From NCBI GenBank assembly GCA_015143295.1, contig CM026566.1, positions 3,955,072-4,019,071 of the forward strand: a stretch of 64,000 bases of DNA, in the 5' to 3' direction. Positions 44,150 through 55,401 of the stretch are shown one piece after another. Source of the DNA: Tetracentron sinense (Eukaryota > Streptophyta > Magnoliopsida > Trochodendrales > Trochodendraceae). Under the pieces are notes generated by a model, which saw nothing but the letters and a program-made list of their open reading frames with translations, did not search any database and was not told the DNA's origin. Made by a program: the position numbers and the translations under genes. The first letter of the stretch is position 1; each line of letters begins with the position of its first letter.

Positions 44150-44640
44150 GTATACTTGTGAGCCAGAGGCTAGCACCCTTCCGTGGGCTACCAACCTCCT
44201 TGTCATGTTCTTGTTCCCTTTTCTCTTGTGAGCCAGAGGCTAGCACCCTTCCTTGGGCTACCAACCTCCTTGTCATGTTCTTGTTTCGTTTCACTTGTGA
44301 GCCAGAGGCTAGCACCCTTCCTTGGGCTACCAACCTCCTTGTCATGTTCTTGTTCCATTTCACTTGTGAGCCAGAGGCTAGCACCCTTCCTTGGGCTACC
44401 AACCTCCTTGTCATGTTCTTGTTTCCTTTCACTTGTGAGCCAGAGGCTAGCACCCTTCCTTGGGCTACCAACCTCCTTGTCATGTTCTTGTTTCGTTTCA
44501 CTTGTGAGCCAGAGGCTAGCACCCTTCCTTGGGCTACCAACCTCCTTGTCATGTTCTTGTTTCATTTCACTTGTGAGCCAGAGGCTAGCACCCTTCCTTG
44601 GGCTACCAACCTCCTTGTCATGTTCTTGTTCCATTTCATA
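44150..44640. repeat. 69-bp minisatellite in the 5' LTR, seven copies
   Basis: Same unit as at 36606 with two extra copies; units differ mainly at the last bases (TTTCGTTTC, TTCCATTTC, TTTCCTTTC, TTTCATTTC). Open frames of up to 230 codons across it are not genes. Confidence 0.95.
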
Positions 44641-45595
44641 TACAAATACAATCTTGGAAAAACCCGGTTTCATGCATGCATGTGTGGTGTGTGTAACACT
44701 TGTAATATCATGATGACAATGTGACATGAAGAGTAGTGTATAGCAATTCAATCCACAGTATAACCATATAGGAATTTGAGTAATCTACGTGACATTTGAA
44801 TAGTTCATCCTTCATAAGAACACATGCATAAGGTCTACTTTCATTTTCTTCATTTATGTCATTTATTCCTAGTTTAGGCATTTTGTCAAACACACAGCAT
44901 GCAAGGTTCCTTAATGATTCATCTTCTTCTTTTTAGTGCCTACTTTCCATCCCAAAATCAAGGTATGTTCATTATTGGTAAAGTACCCATCCACCATTTC
45001 CATCACACACATCACCCAACATACACCTCGGCATCCAATCGCCACATCAACACCCACACACATCCATACCTTTTTCTTATCTTATTTAGGTTCATAGGAG
45101 ATGATACATTTCATATGGGAGGCAAACATAATAGCATAAATCACATTTCATAAGGAAAACCTAGATTTATTGCTAGGGTAAGTTAGTAGGGTGTACTAAC
45201 CTTGAATCAAGGCTTGATCCTTGGTAGGGACCTTGATTGAAGCTCCAACTTGAAAGATGAAGCCTTTGCTTGAAAGAAGCTTGAGTTGGGGGAAGAAACC
45301 CCTTTCCAAACGTACGTGAGATGGCTGCCCTAGCTTGGAGAGTGGCTCCCACACGAGCTTGAGCCTTGAACTTGAAGCAAATCCAAGTTTGAGGACGACC
45401 AAGGATGGTCCACCCCTTTGATTTCTTCCTCAATGGAAACCCTAGGTCAAAACCCTCTTCTTCTCACTCTCTAGCTCTCAAAATGTCTAAGGGTTGTGAA
45501 TGAGGGCTCAAAGGGTCGAGCAAACCCTTATGGGTAAGGGTTTAACACCCAAAAGACGAAAACGCCCTTACTGAAATTTCTGCAAAAACGCGAAG

Positions 45596-45783
45596 ACCGA
45601 GCGATCGGTGTTAATGACCGATCGATCGGTTGCCTACCGAGCGATCGGTGTTATTGACCGATCGACCGGTCAAAAACTCACTCTCTGGAAAATTTCCCCA
45701 TACAAATTTTCTGACCGTGCGATAGCTACCGATCGATCGGTTATGGACCGATCGATCGCTGACTGGACCGAGCGATCGGTGCT
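45596..45783 (-). promoter_or_regulatory. Element 2 5' LTR: ATCGAT iterons
   Basis: Same array type as 37918-38106. 45621-45647 carries a unit pair with CGGTTGCCTACCGAGCG that the 3' LTR lacks but that matches the copia LTR at 18622-18648 in 26 of 27 bases. Confidence 0.75.
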
Positions 45784-45997
45784 CTGTATGTATGGACTGT
45801 TTTGACCATATCTTTTGACTCGCTCGTCGGATTTCGACGATTCAACTTGTGTTGGATCCGTCTTTCGAAAACGAATCTTTCTGGCGTTTCGGAATTGCCG
45901 ATTTCTCCCTTATTTATTAATTACACTACGAAAACGGCCAATTAGCTACGAGAGTGCCATTCATTAAAGATGAAAAAGTTCGGGGTGCTACAGTTCC

Positions 45998-46014
45998 TAC
46001 AGATGAAGAGCTTA
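45998..46014 (+). pseudogene. gypsy-1 integrase scrap between two insertions
   Basis: 17 bp encoding part of TDEEL of the gypsy-1 integrase N-terminal region. It is the only gypsy-1 DNA between elements 2 and 3; 46010-46014 is the left GCTTA target duplication of element 3. Confidence 0.85.
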
Positions 46015-48128
46015 TGTCGCTAACCAAAACCCACCCTAGGAGCTAGAGTGAATCTTGGATCACTTATCATGATTTGCATGACATGCTTGACAACCATCCT
46101 GTAAAACACACAGAGCATATACGATAGAGGACAAAATAGCTAACATGGGACAGCGGAAGTCTAACCAAAACCTCTATGGATACATATGTGATCCAAGTTT
46201 GTACAAAAATGAAAACAAAATAAAGAAAGTGCGGACATGCCCACCAAAAATACATGGGTATACCCACACTCACCTAGAATCTACCACCTAATAGTAACCA
46301 TCTACAGGAGGCTCCTCCACAGGTTCCTCAACATACTCCTCCTCCACCCATAGGCCAGGAGCACAGATGTCGAAAGGAGCAGCTGCTCCACTATCACCTG
46401 CCAACATGAGATGTACAACATGGAATACTCAGCGAGTACCGAATACTAACCAACAGTCATAGCATAATAATAACAAAAATAAAGTAGGAAGCAGTTCATA
46501 TCATTGATAGAAAAGTAAGCAGTTGTATATCATGCTTGCATCTCATCAAAGCTGGAAAAACCCTTGAAATCATCGTGTACTTGACTTGGCTTGAAATATT
46601 CTTTTCATGTTTGAAAACTTGTCATGTCATGTTCTGTCTTGCTTATTTTGTCGGGCCATGCTTGTCTTGTCATGTCATGCATGTTATGCATGTTCTTGTT
46701 TGTACTCATGCTTGCTTGCTTGCAAATTAAACATGCTCATGTAACTTGTGAGATGCACTTGGGAGGGAGGGGAGACCCCTCTTTCAATGAGATGCACTTC
46801 TTCTTGTCAAAAGCGAAGCAAAACATATCATAAGATATGTCCTACCTCTAATTACCATCCCTTACGTTTGGCCTTGTCATGGTATTCGTGAATCGAGAAT
46901 AAAACCTTTGCCTTGGAAAAACACCGATAAACCATGTCATGCATGCCGTGCTCATGAAGTCGTGTACATGCTTTAGCTTGGAATTAAACGTGACATTTGG
47001 ATTTCAATAATACATGAGATAGCATTCAATTCAGCTCATAATTTTATTCATGTCGTTATATAAAAACGAATCAATTTTACATGCATTTCTAGAACTAATT
47101 CTTCACCTTGGCATTTCATCAAATCCTTGGTGTGTATATTATGGTTAAGGCCTACATATCATGCTTTTCTAGGTGGATTAATGCTCACAACATACATGTA
47201 TGTTCATTATTGGTGTAATGCCCTTCTCATTTCCCTCATCACAAAACATACACATAGCATCCATCGCCCATATACAACCATCCACCTCTATCCATTCATC
47301 CCAACATATTATTATGCTTAGAATTTGGGAAAAAACCATCAAAGAAGAAGAAGATATGACTAGGAGTGTAGCAAAAGGTACTGACCTTAAAAGAAGAAAA
47401 ATCTCCAAAACGTCCGTGTATTTGCTGTCGAGCTTGGAGATGTGCTCGTCCCTTACTTTGCCTTGGATTTGAAGAATCCAAGTCTTTGGAATGATCTAGG
47501 GTTCTTAAACCCTTGATTTCTTCTCAAGTTGAAATCCTAGGTTAAAACCCTTTCTCCTCTTCTCACTCTCTCTCAAAATACAAACTTGAGGGTTTATGAA
47601 ACCCTCAACCCACGAACTTGGGCTTATATAGAAAAGGGGATGGTCAAAGACCATCATACCCTTGATGATCTACTTAGAAAGACCAAGCCCGGAAAATTCG
47701 TAAAGGAGCAATCGACCAGTCATGAGGAGCGGTCGATCGGTCCAAAAGACCCTCTCTGAAAAATTTCCCCATACAAAATTAGTGTGATAGCGGTCGACCG
47801 GTGGGTAGAGCGGTCGACCAGTAAGCGAGCGGTCGAGCGGTAGGCTACCGGTCGATTGGTCCTGGGAGTGGTCGACCGGTTGGTCTGTGTTTTGCCTATT
47901 TTTGCTAATATCTCTCATTTTTCCTACTTCGGTGTTTTGGCCATAACTTTTGACTCGTTCGTCGAATTTTGACGATTCAACTTGTGTTAGATCCGTCATT
48001 CGAAGGGGAACATTTTTGGTGTGTTAGAAATTTCAAAATTCTTCTTTATTTATTAATTGAACTACGTGAAAGGCCCATTGGCTATGAGCATGCTATTCAT
48101 TAGGTATGAAACGGTCCAAGGTTCTACA
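46015..48128 (-). repeat. Element 3 3' LTR
   Basis: From TGTAGAACCTTGGACC at 48128 to the altered end GGGTTTTGGTTAGCGACA at 46015. It is 69 bp shorter than the 5' LTR and visibly diverged from it. Conserved U3 block 47938-48010, iterons about 47706-47882, TATA (TATATAA, minus) at 47624-47630. Confidence 0.9.
47624..47882 (-). promoter_or_regulatory. Element 3 3' LTR: GTCGAC iterons and TATA box
   Basis: About seven units of the GCGGTCGACCGGT type (47706-47882) upstream, on the minus strand, of TATATAAGCC (47624-47630). Confidence 0.7.
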
Positions 48129-48140
48129 TCCTCCCCCCTT
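48129..48140 (-). other. Element 3 polypurine tract
   Basis: Minus strand AAGGGGGGAGGA immediately before the LTR start; TTTTGAGGACGAAATTTTTA precedes it. Confidence 0.9.
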
Positions 48141-48217
48141 ATAAAAATTTCGTCCTCAAAATTGGGCGGTACTTGCATTACAAAACCAAAACAGAATTAG
48201 ATGGCACATACAAAAGC

Positions 48218-50154
48218 CTACTTAAACAAGTCTGGGTACTTTGCTTTGACTTCAACCTCACGCTCCCATGTTGCCTCTTCTCGAGCATGATGTTGCCATT
48301 GCACGAGAACCAATGGGATAGTCTTGTTGCGAAGCGCTTGATCTCTCCGATCCAAAATCTGAACCAACTTTTCAACCAAAGTGAGATCCTCTCGGATTTC
48401 CAACGGTTCCAACTCTATGACATGCGAATGGTCTGAAATGTACTTCCGAAGCATAGACACATGGAAAATGTTGTGAACCGCGGCCATATGAGGTGGAAGA
48501 GCTACTCGGTAAGCAACTTGTCAAACTCGTGTGATAACCACAAAAGGCCCAACATACCGAGGACTAAGCTTGCCTCTTTTACCAAATCTCATAATCCCCT
48601 TACTAGGAGATACCTTCATGAAGACTTGATCCCTAACCCGAAATTCCAAGTCCCTACAACGAGTGTCAGCATAGCTCTTTTGACGATCTTGAGCAGCTTT
48701 CAACCGATCCTGGATGATCTTAACCTTATTCGCAGTTTGCTCAATCAACAGAGGACCCAATACCTTTCTCTCTCCTACTTCATCCCAGTAGAGAGGAGAC
48801 CTACAGCTTCGCCCATACAAGGCTTCAAATGGTGTCATTTGGATGCTCGCCTGGTAGCTATTGTTATAGGCGAATTCAACCAAAGGCAAGTGCTCTTCCC
48901 AATTGCCCTTAAAGTCTAACATACATGCCCGAAACATGTTTCGATTATCTGGTTCACCCTCTCGGTCTGCCCATCCGTTTGTGGATGAAAGGCGGTGCTG
49001 AAATCAAGTCGGGAACCCAAAACATCCTGAAAGCTCTTCCAGAACCTGGATGTGAATCTTGGATCCCGATCTGATACAATGCTAACTGGCACCCCGTGCA
49101 ACCAAACTATTTCTTTGATATACAATGCAGCCAATTGATTAGAGTTGAAAGTAGTCCGATAGGGCAAGAAATGCGAAGACTTCGTCAACCGGTCAACTAG
49201 GACCCATATAGCATTTGAGCTCCTTGCCTTACGTGGCAAGCCAACAATGAAGTCCATGGAGATATGCTCCCATTTCCACTCAGGAATAGGGAGAGACTAT
49301 AATAGACCTGCCGGTCTCATGTGCTCATCTTTAACTTGTTGGCACACCAAGCACCTTGCCACATACTCTGCAACAACTCTTTTCATATTTCGCCACCAAA
49401 AGTGCCCCTTGAGGTTCCGGTACATCTTCGTACCCCCAGGAGGCATTACATACTTTGAATGGTGGGCTTCGTCTATAATCTCCCTCTGAAGATCCACCTC
49501 GGCCAGGACACACAGTCTTCCCTTGAATGTGATAGCACCATGGCTAGTCAGAGAAAAGTCTCCACTGCCCTTGGCAACTTCTTTGTCCCGTAAAGCCAAC
49601 AAGTCAGCATCTGAGGCCTGCAACTCTCGGATATGATCAATGATGTACGGTCGAACCGTGATATTCGTCATCACTGGATTACGAACGGAAGCATTGACAC
49701 TAATATCCAGATTTCCCAAATCTTCCAATAGCTTCCATTCTTGTACCAACATGTCGGCCAACAACCCCGAAGGTCTTCTACTCAAAGCATCAGCTACTAC
49801 ATTTGCTTTGCCCGGGTGGTATTGGATGGTGCATTCGTAATCTTTCAAAAATTCCATCTAACGCCGTTGCCGTAAATTTAGCTCCTTTTTGGAAAATGAT
49901 ACTTGAGGCTCTTGTGGTCTGTGAACACATAGAACTCTTCCCAATAAAGGTAATGTCATCAAATCTTGAGTGCAAACACGATTGCAATAAGCTCCAAGTA
50001 GTGCTTGGGGTAATTCTTTTCATGCTCCTTCATTTGCCTTGATGCATAGGCAATGACCTTCTTGTGCTGCATAAGGACACACCCAAGCCCGGCGTGCGAG
50101 GCATCACTGTACACCTCATAACCACCACGTCCGGATGGCACTATAAGGATGGGG
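48218..50154 (-). pseudogene. Element 3 RNase H, integrase and chromodomain, broken
   Basis: From the copia insertion leftward: [20 protein letters not shown] (RNase H), [24 protein letters not shown]-site pieces [22 protein letters not shown] and VSDRDPRF (two catalytic Asp), [13 protein letters not shown] (Glu), [32 protein letters not shown], and the chromodomain [18 protein letters not shown] to KYPDLFK ending at 48218. Broken by shifts or stops near 49960-49860, 49296, 48930 and 48520. Same domain order as element 2. Confidence 0.85.
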
Positions 50155-52337
50155 TGTTAGACATGTATGCCCACAAAGCCATTCCGGAATTGTATTTATC
50201 TATTTTTAAATCAATAAATGCATATTTTACATTCACACATTGTCTTCTACATTGGGTAATATATCAAAAGTATCTCATTGGATTAGATTACTTTGTCCCT
50301 TAGGTAACATTGTAGGAAAACCATCCAATTAGTTGATAACTGATTGCTAGGTGATATGGTTTTTCCAGTTCCTTGTAGACCTAAAATTGTTCTAAGTTAA
50401 TCAGGATACATCTGGACAATGTATTCCTAATAACTTACACATTGTTAGTTCCATATGATGGAGTGATGAATCTCAATCACTGAGAGAAGGGTCTCTTGAC
50501 TAAGATGTGAATATAAGTAAGAAGTACTTATATTGCAACTGGATCACTCAGTAGATACCCTTAGAAATATACTTACTTTATATTTAGGGTAGTCCATTTG
50601 ACAGATTGTCCTTAACCTGAGAGGTCGACATCTTATCTAGTATTTGCCTCTGTAGCTTTGATGTAGCCAATCATCAATGTCCAACACATCGGACTAAATA
50701 CGGGCTCGTTGGGTTATGTACACTGTACTGGAAAAAGTGTGTGTACGCTCAACAAGGATTCCACTACTCTTACAGAGTAAATAATATTGAGTTGATACTT
50801 GTCAAAACCGGACTTGAAAAACCCAGCGCTGGTATTTATCAATGCAATGGTTTTATCGAGAAATTTATTTTCTGTATATAAGAAATGTAATTATTATTAT
50901 TATTTCTTTTAAAGAATTTCTAAAATGTTTTGAAAAAGTCTAAGTTTTACTAAAAGTATCAAAGAGAATGGGTTCTCAATATAAGCCAGGGATTAAAGAC
51001 AGTATTAGATATTGTCCTGTAAGCTTATAACAATATTGGAAGTGGAGGGACTAATCTGTAAACAAATCTTGAGATAGAAATACCTGCAAGTAATTCTCTA
51101 TTTTCTGGAGGTTAATCACATTGTGTTAATGGATATTAATTGTGATTGGTGGAAGTCCAGGGATATAGATAAAATTCTATAATCCTAATGGAGTGTGGGA
51201 AAGGTGTTTCTTAGTAACAATGCTTTAACCAAAAGGTTGAGTACTTGGTCCCACAACCGGAAATAAGAGATCCCTTTAGATCCCACACACAAGGATTTTC
51301 TTAAAGTATTTAATTAAATTAATTTAATTCTCTAAGAAATCACAATATGGTATAGTGAAGCTCTAAAAAGTGGAATCACATTAAATGTGAAAAACCAAAT
51401 GGGTAGGACCCATTGGGGAATTTGATAAAAGATCAAATATGTTGACAAAATGGGTTTGGAACCCATGGGGGCGTGTGGAGTGGGGCCCACCTAGGGTGGG
51501 ACGCCCACTTCATGGAGGATTATGTTTTGGTATGTTTTTAATTAGTTTCTAATTAATAACACCTTATAAGATACGGTTAGTTAGTTAGTTAGTTAGTTAC
51601 TAATTAAGGATTCCTTGTTGGACAAGGAGTCTATTAGTTTCTTGCTAATCAAGGAATCCTAATTGGATTAGGATAAAGATAAAATTAGTTGGACACTAAT
51701 GGATAAGATTAGTTTCTATTTTGATTAATCCTAATTAATTATGGAGAAACCAAATAGGAAACTAATTGAGGAATCCTTATTGGATAAGGATTAGGAAACT
51801 TTTGTTGCAAGCAACCAATAAAGCCTATAAAGAGGGTTGGACATCCAAGACTTTGGACATTCTTTAATTTTCCAGAATTCCAGATTTGGAAACTTCTCCC
51901 CTCTCCTCAAATCTCACACCCAGCCCCTCTCTCCTTTAGTGGTGTACGGTCAGCCCCCTTTCCCCCTTTCTTCTCCATTCTTGTGTTCTAGTTTTGAATA
52001 TCAAGAAGAGATCAAGATCTCATCTTGAAGAATAAAGATTGAATCTTTTATTCAAGATTCCTAGAGTTGGATATTTGGAAGGGCCATTAGCTTCCATTAG
52101 AAAAATCTTTAAAGAAAAAGAAGGTCCGCGTGGATTGCAAAGGAGACTTGGCACTTGTGAAGTTTTGCCGGTATCGCTATTATAGTGGATTTGACTTAAC
52201 AATTTCAAAGTCTCAAAGGTATTGTGATTTTTACTCTCATTAAATAAAATCAATTAGAATCTTAGTCAGATCTTGCGATTCGATGTATGCCCCCCAAGAA
52301 CTATTTTTCTAAAATTAAAAAGAGGCATACTTTCACA
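50155..52337 (+). mobile_element. Copia-like solo LTR inserted in element 3 (family D)
   Basis: 2,183 bp starting TGTTAGACATGTATGCCCAC and ending CATACTTTCACA, flanked by GGGG on each side (50151-50154 and 52338-52341). The element 2 sequence at the same place (ACAGGGGCTGTGG) shows the uninterrupted form. No gene, no primer site and no polypurine tract, so a solo LTR is the best reading. The start resembles Angela/BARE-type copia LTRs. Direction is by match to the TG...CA LTR polarity. Related fragments: 12509-13373, 13374-14456 and 5556-5700. Confidence 0.65.
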
Positions 52338-53726
52338 GGGGCCGTGGTAAGCGTCTTCTTCAGCTCCGTGAAGCTGATCTCGCACTTATTGCTCCATATA
52401 AATTTGACACTCTTCCTGGTTAGATAAGTGAGTGGCGCTGCAAGGCTAGAGAATCCCTCTACGAATCTCCTGTAGTAGCCTACCAACTCAAGGAAACTAT
52501 GTATCTTAGTGACACTCTTGGGCCCCGTCCAATTCATGACTGCCTCTATCTTCTTCGGATCTACCGAGATGCCTTCCGCAGAAACAACGTGGCCTAGGAA
52601 TGCCACTTCCTCTAACTAAAACTCACACTTGCTTAGTTTGGCATACAGCTTGTGCTCCCTCAGCATTCCAAAGCAAGGCGAAGGTCTCGTATGTCATCTT
52701 CCCGTGTATGGGAATATATTAGGATGTCATCAACAAACACTATTACGCATCGATCCAGGTATGGTTGGAACACCCGGTTCATCAGATCCATAAAGGTTGT
52801 CGGCGTGTTCCTGAGACCAAAAGGCATCACTAAGAACTCGTAATGCCTATATCGAGTCCTGAATGCAGTTTTGGGAACTTCTTCCGCCTTGATCTTCAAC
52901 TGGTTGTAACCGAACCGAAGATCAATCTTTGAGAAAAATTTTGCTCCCTTTAACTGGTCGAACAAGTCATCAATCCTAGGTAATGGATACCTATTCTTTA
53001 TCGTGACCTTGTTCAACTGCCTGTAATCAACACACATCCGCATCGAGCCATCCTTCTTCTTGACAAATAGCACCGAGGCACCCCATGGTGAGACACTTTG
53101 TTGAATTAAACCAAGGTCTTGCATCTCTTCCAATTGAGTCTTCAGCTCCTTAAGTTCAATCGGGACCATCCTGTATGGAGCCTGAGAGATGGGAGTTGTG
53201 CCTGGTGCAAGCTCGATCACAAATTCAATCTCCCTGTCTGAGGGAAACCCTGGCAAAACCTCTGGAAAAACATCCAGGAATTCACTCACGACCAGAATAG
53301 TCGAAGAATCCTTTGCCTCGAGGTTCACTAAGCTCAACGCCACGAAGTGGGCGATATCTTTACTTCTCAACCCCCGAAAATGAAATGACTTCCCTTGCAC
53401 CGGCTTAAAGAGTACCATCTTCTCAAAGCAAGCCACATGCCCATGATGAGTTGCTAACCAATCTATCCCCAAGATGGTATCAAAATCTTGGAACCTAAGG
53501 ACGATGAGATCAGCTGCCTACTCACGGCTTCCAACTTGAACTGTACTGCATTTGAAAATGTTATTTGCTACTACTGTCTGGCTGAGAGGAGTCGAAATGA
53601 ATAACTCCAGTTCCAATTGACTAGGCTCTGTAGAAAACCCTTGGGAAAAACTAGGCGAGACAAATGAATGAGTAGACCCGGTATCAATCAGCACACGAGC
53701 CAAACATTCATTGACTAATAAAGTTC
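52338..53726 (-). pseudogene. Element 3 protease and reverse transcriptase, broken
   Basis: [21 protein letters not shown] (protease DTG), then a stop near 53518 where element 2 has a Leu/Asn codon pair, then [87 protein letters not shown] and the catalytic FVDD (about 52730). Frame shifts near 52660 and a stop near 52607 precede [20 protein letters not shown]. The 3' end is interrupted by the copia solo LTR just after LKKTLTTAP. Confidence 0.85.
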
Positions 53727-53867
53727 CTGAAATTATAACTAGCTAAGTCAATCCATGCATCAACAACGTATGTATAGATAGATAGATAGGTAACATGCCA
53801 TATATGTACGTAAGGAATAAGGTATAATAAGACAACCATGGATAAATGAATAACTCCAAACACGTAC
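53727..53867 (-). other. Candidate gag/pol intron in element 3 (141 bp)
   Basis: Minus strand: GTGCAGG then GTACGTGTTT at the donor side, TTATAATTTCAG before GAACTTTATTAGTC at the acceptor side, with a GATAGATAGATA microsatellite inside. Joining gives [16 protein letters not shown] in frame with protease. Same position and similar length as in element 2, while the inner sequence differs. Confidence 0.6.
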
Positions 53868-55056
53868 CCTGCACCACATCATCTGATGCAAGTACATCTC
53901 CCTCTGTCAAAGCAAATACTCGCCCTTGGTTCGCCTAACGAGACGGAGGTGCAAACCGTGCAGGCTGGGAGGACACTTGATACGACTGGCCTAGCAGATA
54001 CTGACTAGGGCAATCCCTGATCACATGGCCTTGGCAACCATAGTGGAAACATCCATCTGATGCCTTCCGACAATCTCCTGTCTGGTGCCTTCGGCCGCAA
54101 GACGTGCAGACCTCATATGTGTAGGTTGGAGGGGCCGGGGGTGGAGCATACCTCGCTGCCTGAGGTGCAATAGGTCGTGGTGCCTGAGGCATCTACGGTC
54201 GTGGAGCTGGAGGAGCATAAGATGGCCTCTGTGGTGTTGCTGGCCAAATGTACTGATAAGGGCCAGTCTGGGCCCACCTCTCTGGAGGTGCTGAACTGCT
54301 GGACTGGCCTCTCGCCAAATCCCTCTTCTTAGATACGGCCTCTGAGTTGGCCTCGATCAACAAGGACTTGTCCACCACTTCTGGATAAGTGGCATGCCTG
54401 AAGGCTGAGAATCTCTCTATAATGATGTCTCTGAGCCCTTACTCAAACCTTTTTGCCTTCATCGCCTCAGTGGTGATCATGTGAGGCGCAAATCTCAAGA
54501 GTTTTGAGAACTTGGCCTCATACGCGGCCACAGTCATCGAACCCTGCTCGAGATTGATGAACTCTCTCTCTTTCTTTTCCCGAGCTTCCACCAGGAATTA
54601 ATTCTTGTAGAAGGCATCCTTGAACTCGTCCCAAGTCCATGGTTGACCTTGCTTGGTCAGTTCCTGAGTCCTCAAGGCGGACAACCACCAATGGTGGGCT
54701 TCGCCCTCTAGCATGAAAGCAGCCCATGCCACTCTTTCTTCCTTTGTGGGTGAGAGGATCGCAAAGATCTTCTCCAACTGGAGGATCCAATCCTCTGCAG
54801 CAAGAAGGTCCACACTCCCATGGAATACCGGAGGCCTCATTCTCTGAAATGCCTCAACCTAAGCTGTATGATGCACTGGAGCTGCAGGCAGTGGAGTAGG
54901 TGCTGCAGACGATGGAATAGCCTGCTGAGCCACCAGTATGGCTAGTGTCTCAGTAATAGAGCCTAAGACCTGAGAGAGGTCCGGCTACTCATCCTCATCT
55001 CGAGGAAAAGAGGAAGCTCTAGTGTGTGGTCCACAACCCCATGTTCCCCGCCTCAT
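53868..55056 (-). pseudogene. Element 3 gag, broken
   Basis: ATG at 55056 starts MRRGTWGCGPHTRASS. Retrotrans_gag region: DWILQLEKIFAILSP, WAAFMLEGEAHHWW, WTWDEFKDAFYKN, LRFAPHMITTEAMKA. Stops: near 54988, 54861, 54597, 54441, 54192 and 53937, most at positions where element 2 has Gln or Trp. The zinc knuckle reads CFHYGCQGHVIRDC, its second Cys changed to Tyr (TGT to TAT), so it would not bind zinc normally. The final VVQG leads into the candidate intron. Confidence 0.85.
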
Positions 55057-55385
55057 GACTAAAGTCCTGAGAATAATAGCACCACATGAGTCTAACTTGG
55101 AACCACAATTTATCGCATTGATTCAATTTTTTTCACAATAGAGTAGTTAATAATAGTGTAGTACTCTCATATACATCACATCGAGTCATCAGAGTATTCA
55201 TAATATTACACTTTGGTGTTCTAGCATCCCTAAGACCCGTACTTGGTCGAAGCCACCATTTTAGACTAAGACTAAAGTTTAGTCTTACACTTGGAACATG
55301 ACTTGCTTCCGACTTACTTCCTGACATATGCTCTTGTCAAGCCGTGGTACCAGATTCTAAATGACCCTAAGCACCTAAAGCCTAA

Positions 55386-55397
55386 GCTTTGATACCA
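55386..55397 (-). other. Element 3 primer binding site
   Basis: Minus strand TGGTATCAAAGC, one change from the tRNA-Met complement TGGTATCAGAGC, next to the LTR end at 55402. Confidence 0.85.
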
Positions 55398-55401
55398 CTT
55401 C

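Larger units (their letters stand above)
35919..45992 (-). mobile_element. Element 2: near-complete chromodomain Ty3/gypsy (family A)
   Basis: A 10,074-bp insertion flanked by GTTCC at 35914-35918 and 45993-45997. On the minus strand the order is 5' LTR (43460-45992), tRNA-Met primer site, gag, candidate intron, protease-RT, RNase H-integrase-chromodomain, polypurine tract and 3' LTR (35919-38317). The order RT before integrase and the C-terminal chromodomain place it with the Tekay/Del chromoviruses. Removing it joins the gypsy-1 integrase frame (TCVP to TDEEL). It is the youngest-looking element here by coding condition. Confidence 0.95.
43460..45992 (-). repeat. Element 2 5' LTR
   Basis: 2,533 bp, from TGTAGCACCCC at 45992 to GGGGCATGACA at 43460. 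The conserved stem-loop is at 43890-43908 and iterons at 45596-45783. The 69-bp repeat (about 44150-44640) has seven copies. Apart from the repeats only scattered single-base differences from the 3' LTR are visible, which indicates a recent insertion relative to its neighbours. Confidence 0.95.

Noticed and set aside
44150..44640. A repeat protein of up to 230 codons with a 23-residue period
   Set aside because: The 69-bp minisatellite is open in several frames on both strands and its copy number differs between the two LTRs of one element; there is no sign of coding selection.
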